From positions 1-63,745 of the forward strand of contig NZ_JAASRW010000014.1 in assembly GCF_011761355.1 (NCBI RefSeq): a stretch of 63,745 nucleotides of DNA. The letters run 5' to 3'. The notes beneath the pieces are model-generated. The model was not told the origin of the DNA. It worked only from the letters and a program-made list of their open reading frames with translations, and made no database searches. Within the stretch, counting starts at the first letter, position 1; each line of letters begins with the position of its first letter. The DNA is from Paenibacillus lupini (lineage in GTDB: Bacteria > Bacillota > Bacilli > Paenibacillales > Paenibacillaceae). The position numbers and the translations under genes are program-made. Below are positions 32,722 to 41,468 of this stretch, piece after piece.

Positions 32722-34797
32722 ATGTCAAGAGAATTCTCCTTGAAGAATACGCGTAATATCGGGATCATGGCGCATATCGATGCTGGTAAAACGACTACAA
32801 CTGAGCGTATCTTGTTCTATACAGGCCGTACTCATAAAATCGGTGAAGTGCATGAAGGCGCTGCAACGATGGACTGGATGGAGCAAGAACAAGAACGCGG
32901 TATTACGATTACGTCTGCCGCGACGACCGCTCAATGGGATGGTCACCGCATCAATATTATCGACACCCCGGGGCACGTTGACTTCACTGTTGAAGTAGAG
33001 CGTTCCCTGCGCGTATTGGATGGGGCTGTTGGGGTTTTCAGTGCTAAAGAAGGCGTTGAACCACAGTCAGAAACAGTATGGCGTCAAGCTGACCGTTATG
33101 GCGTTCCTCGGATCGCTTACATCAACAAGATGGACATTATCGGTGCGGACTTCCTGAATGTTATTAAAGACATGCGCGAGCGTCTGCAAGCGAATGCTGT
33201 TGCGATTCAACTGCCGATTGGTGCTGAGAGTGATTTCCTCGGCGTAATCGATATTATTGATCGCGTAGCTTACAAATACAAAGATGATCTCGGGAAAGAT
33301 CCTGAGAAAATCGAAATTCCTGCTGAATATGCTGACCAAGTAGAAGAGCTTCGTTTGGAGCTTATCGAGAAGGTAGCTGAGCTGGATGAAGAATTAACAA
33401 TGAAGTATCTGGAAGGCGAAGAAATTACGATTCCAGAACTGAAAGCTGCACTCCGTAAGGGTGTTTGCGAAGTTAAGATCTTCCCAGTAATCGCAGGTTC
33501 TTCTTACCGTAATAAAGGCGTTCAAATGATGTTGGATGCAGTTGTTGACTTCCTTCCTTCCCCACTCGATGTTCCTGCTATTAAAGGTACACTCGAAGAT
33601 GGCGAAGAGGGAGTACGTCATTCTTCTGATGAAGAGCCGTTCGCGGCACTTGCATTCAAAATCATGACTGACCCTTATGTTGGTAAGTTGACGTTCTTCC
33701 GTGTATATTCGGGTATCTTGAAATCCGGTTCGTATGTTCTTAATGCAACTAAGAACAAACGTGAGCGGATTGGCCGTATCCTGCAAATGCATGCGAATGC
33801 ACGTCAAGAAATTGCCGAAGTTTACTCCGGTGATATCGCTGCTGCAGTCGGTCTGAAAGACACGATTACGGGCGACACACTTTGCGATGAGAAGAGCCCG
33901 ATCATTCTTGAATCGATGAACTTCCCTGACCCAGTTATCTCGGTAGCTATCGAACCAAAAACGAAAGCTGACCAAGATAAACTAGGTATCGCAATTTCCA
34001 AACTGGCTGAAGAAGATCCAACGTTCCGTGCTCATACAGACGAAGAAACGAACCAAACGATCATCTCGGGTATGGGTGAGCTTCACCTTGAAATCCTGGT
34101 TGACCGTATGCTTCGTGAATTCAAAGTTGAGACAAACGTTGGTAAACCTCAAGTAGCTTACCGTGAGACATTCCGTACTGCGGCTAAGGTTGAAGGTAAA
34201 TTCGTTCGTCAGTCCGGTGGTAAAGGTCAATATGGTCATTGTTGGGTGGAATTCACTCCGCAAGAGCCAGGTCAAGGCTTCGTATTCGAAAACAAAGTTG
34301 TGGGTGGATCTATTCCTCGTGAATTCATTGGTCCTATCCAAGCGGGTATCGAAGAGTCGATGAAGAACGGCGTAATCGCTGGCTTCCCACTCGTTGACGT
34401 TAAAGCAACTGTTGTAGACGGATCGTACCATGACGTTGACTCCTCGGAGATGGCGTTCAAAATTGCAGGTTCGATGGCGCTTAAAGCTGCCAAAGAAAAA
34501 TGTAACCCAGTTCTTCTTGAGCCTATCATGAAGGTTGAAGTTATGGTTCCGGAAGAGTACATGGGCGACGTTATGGGTATGTTGAACTCCCGTCGTGGTC
34601 GTATCGAAGGTATGGATACTCGTGCAGGTGCACAAATCATCCGTGCTAAGGTGCCTCTCGCTGAGATGTTTGGTTACTCCACAACTCTTCGTTCCGGTAC
34701 TCAAGGTCGTGGCGTATTCTCCATGGAGCTTTCGCACTATGAAGAAGTACCACGTTCGATCTCGGAAGAAATCATTTCCAAACACAAAGGCGCTTAA
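32722..34797 (+). CDS. fusA: Elongation factor G
   Basis: Translocation GTPase, 691 residues. G1 is AHIDAGKT (17-24), G3 contains DTPGHVDF, and G4 is NKMD. Domains II-V follow, with the domain IV QSGGKGQYGH loop. ATG 32722 follows GAGGAGA and gives MSREFSLKNTRNIGI; an upstream in-frame TTG 12 codons earlier has no Shine-Dalgarno site. Confidence 0.98.
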   Translation: MSREFSLKNTRNIGIMAHIDAGKTTTTERILFYTGRTHKIGEVHEGAATMDWMEQEQERGITITSAATTAQWDGHRINIIDTPGHVDFTVEVERSLRVLDGAVGVFSAKEGVEPQSETVWRQADRYGVPRIAYINKMDIIGADFLNVIKDMRERLQANAVAIQLPIGAESDFLGVIDIIDRVAYKYKDDLGKDPEKIEIPAEYADQVEELRLELIEKVAELDEELTMKYLEGEEITIPELKAALRKGVCEVKIFPVIAGSSYRNKGVQMMLDAVVDFLPSPLDVPAIKGTLEDGEEGVRHSSDEEPFAALAFKIMTDPYVGKLTFFRVYSGILKSGSYVLNATKNKRERIGRILQMHANARQEIAEVYSGDIAAAVGLKDTITGDTLCDEKSPIILESMNFPDPVISVAIEPKTKADQDKLGIAISKLAEEDPTFRAHTDEETNQTIISGMGELHLEILVDRMLREFKVETNVGKPQVAYRETFRTAAKVEGKFVRQSGGKGQYGHCWVEFTPQEPGQGFVFENKVVGGSIPREFIGPIQAGIEESMKNGVIAGFPLVDVKATVVDGSYHDVDSSEMAFKIAGSMALKAAKEKCNPVLLEPIMKVEVMVPEEYMGDVMGMLNSRRGRIEGMDTRAGAQIIRAKVPLAEMFGYSTTLRSGTQGRGVFSMELSHYEEVPRSISEEIISKHKGA

Positions 34798-34836
34798 TTA
34801 TTAAGTGACTTAACGATACCTTAGGGTATGCTAGGC

Positions 34837-34873
34837 TGGGCACAAAGGCTTTATAGCATTTGTGCTTTGCCCA
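34837..34873 (+). promoter_or_regulatory. Hairpin between fusA and tuf
   Basis: TGGGCACAAA (34837-34846) can pair with TTTGTGC-TTT-GCCCA (34859-34873), leaving a small bulge. No T run follows, so processing or partial transcription control is more likely than termination. Confidence 0.45.
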
Positions 34874-34912
34874 CACATAAAACTTTAGTTATATTGAGGA
34901 GGATTAAGTTCA

Positions 34913-36103
34913 ATGGCAAAGGCTAAATTTGAACGTAATAAACCGCACGTAAATATCGGTACAATCGGTCACGTCGACCATGGTAAAACTACTTTGACTG
35001 CTGCAATCACTACTGTACTTTCCAAAAAATACGGTGGCGCTGCAATCGCTTTTGACCAAATCGACAAAGCTCCAGAAGAGCGCGAGCGTGGTATCACAAT
35101 CTCGACAGCTCACGTTGAGTATGAGACTCCTAACCGTCACTATGCTCACGTTGACTGCCCTGGTCACGCCGACTATGTTAAAAACATGATCACTGGTGCT
35201 GCTCAAATGGACGGCGCAATCCTGGTTGTATCCGCAGCTGACGGCCCTATGCCGCAAACTCGCGAGCACATCCTTCTGTCCCGCCAAGTAGGCGTACCTT
35301 ACATCGTTGTATTCCTGAACAAATGCGACATGGTTGAAGACGAAGAGCTTCTTGAACTGGTTGAGATGGAAGTTCGCGACCTTCTTAACGAGTATGAGTT
35401 CCCAGGCGACGACACTCCAATCATCCGTGGTGCAGCTCGTGAAGCTCTGCAAAACCCAGATGGTCCTTGGGCTGAGAAAATCGTTGAACTGTTCGAACAA
35501 GTTGACACTTACATCCCAACTCCTGAGCGCGACACAGCTAAGCCTTTCCTGATGCCTGTCGAGGACGTATTCACAATCACAGGTCGTGGTACAGTTGCAA
35601 CTGGCCGTATCGATCGTGGTGTGGTTAAAGTTGGCGACGAGATCGAAATCGTTGGTCTTGCTGAAGAAACTCGCAAATCCGTTGTTACGGGCGTAGAAAT
35701 GTTCCGTAAATTGATGGATTCCGCTCAAGCGGGCGACAACATCGGCGCATTGCTTCGTGGTGTAGACCGTAAAGACATCGAGCGTGGTCAAGTATTGGCT
35801 AAACCGGCTTCGGTTAAACCACACACTAACTTCACAGCTCAAATCTACGTTCTGACTAAAGAAGAGGGTGGCCGTCACAAGCCTTTCTTCACTGGTTACC
35901 GTCCACAATTCTATTTCCGTACAACTGACGTAACAGGTATCATCAACCTGCCTGAAGGTACTGAAATGGTTATGCCTGGCGATAACATCACAGTTACAGT
36001 TGAACTGATCGCTCCAATCGCGGTTGAAGAAGGAACTCGTTTCTCCATCCGTGAAGGCGGCCGTACTGTAGGCGCTGGCGCTGTAGCAACAATCCAAAAA
36101 TAA
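34913..36103 (+). CDS. tuf: Elongation factor Tu
   Basis: Delivers aminoacyl-tRNA to the ribosome. 396 residues; G1 GHVDHGKT (19-26), DCPGHADY, NKCD. The kirromycin and tRNA contact regions look normal. Codon use is strongly biased, as expected for the most abundant protein: few TTA, CTA or TCA codons. A terminator ends the str operon. Confidence 0.98.
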   Translation: MAKAKFERNKPHVNIGTIGHVDHGKTTLTAAITTVLSKKYGGAAIAFDQIDKAPEERERGITISTAHVEYETPNRHYAHVDCPGHADYVKNMITGAAQMDGAILVVSAADGPMPQTREHILLSRQVGVPYIVVFLNKCDMVEDEELLELVEMEVRDLLNEYEFPGDDTPIIRGAAREALQNPDGPWAEKIVELFEQVDTYIPTPERDTAKPFLMPVEDVFTITGRGTVATGRIDRGVVKVGDEIEIVGLAEETRKSVVTGVEMFRKLMDSAQAGDNIGALLRGVDRKDIERGQVLAKPASVKPHTNFTAQIYVLTKEEGGRHKPFFTGYRPQFYFRTTDVTGIINLPEGTEMVMPGDNITVTVELIAPIAVEEGTRFSIREGGRTVGAGAVATIQK

Positions 36104-36133
36104 TAAAGTGCGGCATTAGCCGCGCTTTATCTT

Positions 36134-36168
36134 AAAAACCCTCTGCCATATGCAGAGGGTTTTTTTAT
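36134..36168 (+). terminator. Terminator of the str operon
   Basis: AACCCTCTGC (36138-36147) pairs with GCAGAGGGTT (36152-36161), followed by a run of seven T. A smaller hairpin, AAAGTGCGGC/GCCGCGCTTT (36105-36128), comes just before it. Confidence 0.95.
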
Positions 36169-36189
36169 TTAAATTTGTAATTGAATCCA

Positions 36190-36219
36190 TTGACGTATAA
36201 CTTTACATGCTATTAAAAT
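36190..36219 (+). promoter_or_regulatory. Probable promoter of the ABC importer operon
   Basis: TTGACG (36190-36195), 18-bp spacer, TAAAAT (36214-36219). A small CGTC-AATC-GACG hairpin (about 36231-36242) follows in the leader. No T-box or TRAP-like repeat was seen. Confidence 0.6.
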
Positions 36220-36291
36220 TGATGGATGGGCGTCAATCGACGTTATTAGTAGTATTCAGACAATATATCCAACTGAGGGGGCAATCTAGAA

Positions 36292-37359
36292 GTGAAACAG
36301 AAATGGTTGGTACCACTTGCTTTAGTACTTTTGCTTATTACAGCAGCATGCGGGAACAGTGCGAAGAACAACGAAGGTAGTAATAATGGAACAAATGCAT
36401 CTGACGCATCTAACGCGGCAAATTCGCAAGATAAGAAATCATACAAGATTTCTATTTCTCAGATCGTAGAGCATCCATCACTTGACGCTACAAAAGAAGG
36501 TTTTCTTGCAGCGCTTAAGGATGCAGGCTTTGTTCAAGGGGAAAACTTGACAGTAGATTTCAATACTGCACAAGGCGATCAAACAAATAACTTGTCTATC
36601 GCTCAAAAGATTGCAGGAGCTAAAGCTGATCTTGCTCTTGGTATTGCTACACCTTCTGCACAAGCACTCGTTAATGCTTATGACAAAGCTGGTAATAAAG
36701 GTCCAGTATTGTTCGCAGCAGTAACGGATCCTCTTGATGCTAAGCTTGTTACAAATCTTGATGCTCCAGGCGCGAATGTAACAGGTGCTTCTGATACGAA
36801 CCCTGATGCAGTCATTCAATTAATGGATTTCATTGCGGCTAACTTCCCTGATGTGAAGAAAATTGGTGTGGTTATTAATAAAGGTGAGCCAAATGCCGTT
36901 GTTATGACAGCTAACGCTAAACAAGCACTGGCTAAACACAACATTGAACTTGTTGAAGCTGCTGTAACAAACACTTCGGAAGTAAAACAAGCAGGCGAGT
37001 CGCTTGTTGGTAAAGTAGACGCGATGTTCATTACTTTGGACAACGTGGTTGTATCCGGTGTTGACGCACTTCTGCAGCTTGCGAAAGAAAACAAAATTCC
37101 ATTCTTCTCTAGCGATCGCGATACGGTTGAGAAGGGCGCATTCGCAACTGTTGGTTTTAAGTATTACGACCATGGATACCAAGTAGGCCAAATGGCTGCT
37201 GAAATTCTGAATGGTAAAAATCCAGGTGAAATGAAAGTGACTACACCTGATAAGCTTGATTTGATTTTGAACCTGAAAGCTGCTGCAGACCAAGGCATCA
37301 CAGTAACTGATGCGATGAAAGCCGGAGTTAAAGATCCGGATAATAATATTATTCAATAA
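36292..37359 (+). CDS. ABC transporter substrate-binding lipoprotein, TrpX-like
   Basis: Cell-surface solute receptor of the family found in streptococcal TrpXYZ systems. The 355 residues begin with a lipoprotein signal: hydrophobic 6-17, then T17-A18-A19-C20 as the lipobox cysteine, followed by a Gly/Asn/Ser/Ala linker (about 21-48). The mature part has two alternating alpha/beta lobes starting KISISQIVEHPSLDATKEGF. GTG 36292 follows GAGGGGG. Followed by a permease and an ATPase gene. The ligand cannot be read from the sequence; aromatic amino acids are known for some relatives. Confidence 0.88.
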   Translation: MKQKWLVPLALVLLLITAACGNSAKNNEGSNNGTNASDASNAANSQDKKSYKISISQIVEHPSLDATKEGFLAALKDAGFVQGENLTVDFNTAQGDQTNNLSIAQKIAGAKADLALGIATPSAQALVNAYDKAGNKGPVLFAAVTDPLDAKLVTNLDAPGANVTGASDTNPDAVIQLMDFIAANFPDVKKIGVVINKGEPNAVVMTANAKQALAKHNIELVEAAVTNTSEVKQAGESLVGKVDAMFITLDNVVVSGVDALLQLAKENKIPFFSSDRDTVEKGAFATVGFKYYDHGYQVGQMAAEILNGKNPGEMKVTTPDKLDLILNLKAAADQGITVTDAMKAGVKDPDNNIIQ

Positions 37360-37428
37360 CAACATGAGAACGGGGTAAACGCTCCTTGCGTTCATCCCGT
37401 TCTCTTATTATGTGGAGGAGGTGCCCCG

Positions 37429-38343
37429 GTGCCAGTATGGTTAAATGGTGCTTTTGAGCTTGGTTTACTTTACTCATTAATGGCTCTTGGCGTCTATATT
37501 ACATTTCGCATCCTAGATTTTCCCGATCTCACGGTTGATGCAAGCTTTACAACCGGAGCAGGGGTAGCAGCAGTTCTGATTACGAACGGCACTTCGCCAT
37601 GGCTAGCATGTCTTGCGGCATTTGGCGCCGGAGCTGCCGCAGGTGCAATTACAGGTTTGCTGCATACGAAAGGTAGAATTAATGGACTATTGTCCGGTAT
37701 TCTTATGATGATTGCGTTATATTCGATTAATATGCGGATCATGGGCAAGCCGAATATCGGTTTAATGGGAACGGATATCTCCACAGTGTTCTCTGGAGCT
37801 AAGGTACTTTTACTTATGCCGATCATTGTTATTATCATTAAGCTTTTGCTTGATTTGTTCTTTAAGACCGATTTGGGTTTAAGCTTACGCGCTACAGGTG
37901 ATAACGAACGAATGATTCGGAGCTTTGGTACGAATACAGATACGACGAAAATTTTGGGCATATCACTCTCGAACGGTCTTGTCGCTTTATCAGGGTCGTT
38001 TGTTGCACAACAAAGTGGATTTGCGGATATCTCTATGGGCGTTGGTATGATCGTTATCGGTCTGGCATCGGTCATTATCGGCGAAGCGTTGTTTGGTGGA
38101 AGAACTGTATTCCGGGCAACATTGGCTGTCATTCTTGGATCGATTATTTATCGTATTATTATCGGTCTTGCTTATCAGAGTGAATTCCTTGAGGTATCGG
38201 ATCTTAAGTTAATCACTGCCGTGATCGTAATAATTGCTCTAGTCTTCCCATCTATACAGAAATCGTGGAAGCAGAAAGTTCTAGCTCGCAAACGGACGGC
38301 AGCTCTATTGAATAGCGTTGAACAGAAGGGGGGCAGTCGCTGA
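37429..38343 (+). CDS. ABC transporter permease, TrpY-like
   Basis: Integral membrane subunit with about eight to nine hydrophobic segments in 304 residues, related to the branched-chain amino acid/LivH-type permeases. It begins with GAFELGLLYSLMALGVYITFRI, and GDNERMIRSFGTNTDTTKILG (split as GDNERMIRS and FGTNTDTTKILG) fits the cytoplasmic coupling loop. GTG 37429 follows GGAGGAGGTG. Its stop overlaps the ATPase start by one base (TGATG). Confidence 0.88.
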   Translation: MPVWLNGAFELGLLYSLMALGVYITFRILDFPDLTVDASFTTGAGVAAVLITNGTSPWLACLAAFGAGAAAGAITGLLHTKGRINGLLSGILMMIALYSINMRIMGKPNIGLMGTDISTVFSGAKVLLLMPIIVIIIKLLLDLFFKTDLGLSLRATGDNERMIRSFGTNTDTTKILGISLSNGLVALSGSFVAQQSGFADISMGVGMIVIGLASVIIGEALFGGRTVFRATLAVILGSIIYRIIIGLAYQSEFLEVSDLKLITAVIVIIALVFPSIQKSWKQKVLARKRTAALLNSVEQKGGSR

Positions 38344-39137
38344 TGCTGGAAATTGTAAAAGTATCAAAGCTGTTCAACCCGGGAACATTAGATGAAAAAA
38401 CAGCACTAGTAAACGCAAATCTGGCGATGAAGCCGGGGGATTTTATTACGGTAATCGGCAGTAACGGAGCAGGCAAATCAACCTTAATGAATATCATCTC
38501 TGGTGTAATGAAGCCGGACATCGGCGAAGTCCGGATTGAAGGCAAGAATATAAGCAGCCTTCCAGAGTACCGCAGAAGTAAATGGATCGGACGAGTATTC
38601 CAGGACCCTATGGCAGGTACTGCACCACGTATGTCTATAGAAGAGAATTTATCAATGGCTTATACACGTGGTAAGCAGCGTGGATTCTCTCTCGCAATTA
38701 ACAGTGTTCGTCGTAAATTGTTCCGGGAGCAGCTTTCTCGTCTTGGCATTGGGCTTGAGAATCGATTAAGCGCTAAGGTAGGATTATTATCTGGTGGTGA
38801 ACGACAAGCACTAAGCCTGTTGATGGCTACTTTCACGAAACCTCAGATTCTGCTCCTCGATGAACATACAGCGGCACTAGATCCAGCACGTGCAGAGTTA
38901 ATTACAACTCTGACTGAAACACTAGTTCGTGAGATGAACCTGACTACTCTTATGGTTACCCATAACATGGAGCAAGCTATCCGACTTGGTAACCGATTAA
39001 TCATGATGGACAAAGGGAAGATTATTCTCGAGGTTAATGAGGATCGGAAGAAAGATCTGACCGTGGAGCGTTTGCTTGGCGAGTTCGAACAGATCAGTGG
39101 TAAGAAGATGGCAGACGACCGTGTGGTATTGGGTTAA
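38343..39137 (+). CDS. ABC transporter ATP-binding protein, TrpZ-like
   Basis: Energising subunit, 264 residues. Walker A GSNGAGKST (about 40-48), signature LSGGERQAL, Walker B ILLLDEH followed by TAALDP, and the switch histidine in MVTHNME are all present, so it should be catalytically competent. Translationally coupled to the permease. A strong terminator separates this operon from the S10 cluster promoter. Confidence 0.92.
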   Translation: MLEIVKVSKLFNPGTLDEKTALVNANLAMKPGDFITVIGSNGAGKSTLMNIISGVMKPDIGEVRIEGKNISSLPEYRRSKWIGRVFQDPMAGTAPRMSIEENLSMAYTRGKQRGFSLAINSVRRKLFREQLSRLGIGLENRLSAKVGLLSGGERQALSLLMATFTKPQILLLDEHTAALDPARAELITTLTETLVREMNLTTLMVTHNMEQAIRLGNRLIMMDKGKIILEVNEDRKKDLTVERLLGEFEQISGKKMADDRVVLG

Positions 39138-39161
39138 TAGCTTCATAATAGAAACGCATAG

Positions 39162-39197
39162 GAACGCAATGACGTTAATTCGTCATTGCGTTTCTTC
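39162..39197 (+). terminator. Terminator after the ABC importer operon
   Basis: AACGCAATGACG (39163-39174) pairs perfectly with CGTCATTGCGTT (39181-39192), followed by TCTTCTATT. Bases 39198-39369 then hold no gene or clear site. Confidence 0.88.
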
Positions 39198-39369
39198 TAT
39201 TATATAGAAGCAATTCAACAGGACAAAAATGGATTTGGAAGTGTGGACGAAATCGTGTATGATAGGCGAAGTGGAAAACACGGTTCGTCCTTAAGGGGCG
39301 GAAAACGGGAAAGTCGAACGAGCGCGTTACACCAAGCTGAGTAATGATAGGAAAAGCCATAACTTTCCC

Positions 39370-39398
39370 TTGCATTTGCCCAGCTGTTTCGGTATAAT
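39370..39398 (+). promoter_or_regulatory. SigA promoter of the S10 ribosomal operon
   Basis: TTGCAT (39370-39375), 17-bp spacer, perfect TATAAT (39393-39398). Transcription should start near 39405, giving a 130-base leader. Confidence 0.82.
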
Positions 39399-39404
39399 AT
39401 TGAA

Positions 39405-39534
39405 TGTTGGTCTGTGACGTTGCGATGATGTGAGAGGTTGCCGACACACCCGGCCCCTTTGCCATGGGGCATGTGCCGGGTTTTCTCACGGAGTATGTCC
39501 GATAAGAAATTGGGCGATAGAAGGAGGGACTTAT
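39405..39534 (+). promoter_or_regulatory. Structured S10 operon leader
   Basis: The leader can form a long stem. GTGAGA (39431-39436) pairs with TCTCAC (39484-39489); inside, ACCCGGC (39448-39454) pairs with GCCGGGT (39475-39481), and CCCC with GGGG near the loop. TTTTC follows the inner stem, so it could act as an attenuator. L4 controls the S10 leader in E. coli; whether any protein binds here is unknown. Confidence 0.55.
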
Positions 39535-39843
39535 ATGGCAAAGCAAAAGATTCGTATTCGCTTGAAAGCATACGATCACAGAATTCTTGATCAATCCGCT
39601 GAGAAAATCGTGGAAACAGCAAAACGTTCCGGTGCAGGCGTATCCGGGCCGATTCCGCTTCCTACGGAAAAGCAAATCATCACTATTCTCCGTGCGGTGC
39701 ACAAGTACAAGGATTCCCGGGAGCAATTCGAAATGCGTACACATAAACGCTTGATCGATATTGTTAACCCAACGCCGCAAACGGTTGATGCGTTGATGCG
39801 CCTGGATTTACCATCCGGTGTAGATATCGAAATCAAACTGTAA
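39535..39843 (+). CDS. rpsJ: 30S ribosomal protein S10
   Basis: S10/NusE, also an antitermination partner of NusB. 102 residues, the standard length, from ATG 39535 (AAGGAGGGA upstream), starting MAKQKIRIRLKAYDH. The upstream in-frame start inside the leader hairpin is rejected. First gene of the S10 cluster. Confidence 0.97.
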   Translation: MAKQKIRIRLKAYDHRILDQSAEKIVETAKRSGAGVSGPIPLPTEKQIITILRAVHKYKDSREQFEMRTHKRLIDIVNPTPQTVDALMRLDLPSGVDIEIKL

Positions 39844-39882
39844 TAAGTATATTTGATTATTGAAAGGAAATGAGGTGTCAAC

Positions 39883-40506
39883 ATGAAAGGTATCTTAGGC
39901 AAAAAACTTGGTATGACGCAAGTGTTCACCGCTGAAGGTAATGTCGTTCCAGTAACGGTTATCGAAGCTGGTCCTTGTGTAGTTCTCCAGAAGAAAGATC
40001 AAGAGAACGATGGTTATGAAGCCGTACAATTCGGTTTCTCCGATAAGAAAGAGTCTAGAGCGATTAAGCCGGAAATCGGCCACGCGAAGAAAGCTAATAC
40101 AGCTCCTAAGCGCTACGTTCGTGAAATTCGCGGTATTAATCTGGGCGAATATGAAGTTGGCCAAGAAGTGAAGGCTGATTTGTTCGTAGCAGGCGAGTTT
40201 GTTGACGTAACAGGTATTTCGAAAGGTAAAGGTTTTGCCGGCGTTATCAAACGTTGGGGACAAAGCACGGGTCCTATGGCCCACGGTTCCCGTTACCATC
40301 GTGGTCCTGGTTCCATGGGTTCCATTCAAGCGAACCGCGTACCAAAAGGTAAACACCTTCCTGGTCACATGGGTCATGAGACAATTACGATCCAAAAACT
40401 CGAAATTATCCGTGTAGACGCTGAGCGTAATGTGCTTCTCGTTAAAGGTTCCATTCCTGGTCCTAAAAACGGTTTCGTTAAAGTAAAACAAACAGTTAAG
40501 AACTAA
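39883..40506 (+). CDS. rplC: 50S ribosomal protein L3
   Basis: Early assembly protein near the peptidyl-transferase centre. 207 residues; starts MKGILGKKLGMTQVF, and its long internal loop holds the conserved RWGQSTGPMAHGSRYHRGPG region where pleuromutilin and linezolid changes map in other species; it looks wild type. Confidence 0.97.
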   Translation: MKGILGKKLGMTQVFTAEGNVVPVTVIEAGPCVVLQKKDQENDGYEAVQFGFSDKKESRAIKPEIGHAKKANTAPKRYVREIRGINLGEYEVGQEVKADLFVAGEFVDVTGISKGKGFAGVIKRWGQSTGPMAHGSRYHRGPGSMGSIQANRVPKGKHLPGHMGHETITIQKLEIIRVDAERNVLLVKGSIPGPKNGFVKVKQTVKN

Positions 40507-40534
40507 TTGCTTATAAAGAAAGGAGGAACATAAA

Positions 40535-41158
40535 ATGCCTAAAGTTACACTTTATAACGTGAGTGGATCTGAAGTTGGTCAAATCGAATTGGCAGATAGC
40601 GTATTCGGTATCCAACCTAACTCTCATGTTCTGCATAGCGCTGTGTTGCTTCAGCAAGCTGCTGAGCGCGCAGGCACGCACAAAACTAAAGGACGCTCCG
40701 AAGTACGTGGCGGCGGTCGTAAACCTTGGAAACAAAAAGGTACTGGCCGTGCTCGTCAAGGTAGCATTCGTTCGCCACAATGGGTTGGCGGCGGTACAGT
40801 ATTTGGACCGACACCACGCTCGTATGGCTTCAAACTTCCTAAGAAGGTTCGCCGTCTGGCGATTAAATCCGCTTTGTCTTCGAAAGTGATCGCTAACGAA
40901 ATCGTCGTTCTTGATCAACTGGCATTCGCGGCTCCTAAAACGAAGGAATTCGTAGCAATGTTGAACAACCTAAAAGTTGACCGCAAAGCACTTGTTGTTT
41001 TGCCAACTTATGATGACAATGTAGCATTGTCGGCTCGCAATATCCCAGGTGTTAAATTCGTCGCTGCTGACGGCATTAATGTTCTGGATGTATTGGTGCA
41101 TGACAAGCTCATCATCACGAAAGAAGCCGTAGAGAAAGTACAGGAGGTGTTTGCATAA
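40535..41158 (+). CDS. rplD: 50S ribosomal protein L4
   Basis: Lines the exit tunnel with L22 and is the S10-operon regulator in enterobacteria. 207 residues; the tunnel loop contains GGGRKPWKQKGTGRARQGS, the site of macrolide-resistance changes elsewhere, with no obvious alteration. Its stop shares a base with the rplW ATG. Confidence 0.97.
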   Translation: MPKVTLYNVSGSEVGQIELADSVFGIQPNSHVLHSAVLLQQAAERAGTHKTKGRSEVRGGGRKPWKQKGTGRARQGSIRSPQWVGGGTVFGPTPRSYGFKLPKKVRRLAIKSALSSKVIANEIVVLDQLAFAAPKTKEFVAMLNNLKVDRKALVVLPTYDDNVALSARNIPGVKFVAADGINVLDVLVHDKLIITKEAVEKVQEVFA

Positions 41159-41451
41159 TGAAAGATCCTCGCGATATTATCAAACGCCCTGTTATTACGG
41201 AACGCACAAGTGACTTCATGGCCGTTAAACGCTATGTATTCGAAGTTGACCTTCGTGCTAACAAAACCGAAATTAAAGATGCTATCGAGCAAATCTTTAA
41301 AGTAAAAGTAACGAGCGTTAATACAATGCGTGTTGCCGGTAAGCCGAAACGCTACGGTAAATACAACGGTTATAGACCTGATTGGAAAAAAGCAATCGTT
41401 CAGCTTAGCGCTGAGAGCAAAGAACTTGAATTCTTTGAAACGTCTGTTTAG
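41158..41451 (+). CDS. rplW: 50S ribosomal protein L23
   Basis: Tunnel-exit protein that docks trigger factor and SRP. 97 residues; MKDPRDIIKRPVITE start and VNTMRVAGKPKRYGKYNGYRPDWKKA near the end (split: VNTMRVAGKPKRYG, KYNGYRPDWKKA). ATG overlaps the rplD stop by one base. Confidence 0.96.
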   Translation: MKDPRDIIKRPVITERTSDFMAVKRYVFEVDLRANKTEIKDAIEQIFKVKVTSVNTMRVAGKPKRYGKYNGYRPDWKKAIVQLSAESKELEFFETSV

Positions 41452-41468
41452 AAAAGGAGGGAAACTAA

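Noticed and set aside
34910..36097. 395-codon open frame on the minus strand, antisense to nearly all of tuf
   Set aside because: It mirrors the codon bias of tuf: codons TTA, CTA and TCA are avoided, so no stops arise on the other strand. No ribosome-binding site and no recognisable protein.
39175..39780. 201-codon minus-strand open frame across the S10 promoter and rpsJ
   Set aside because: Antisense to rpsJ and to a clear promoter and leader; no domain.
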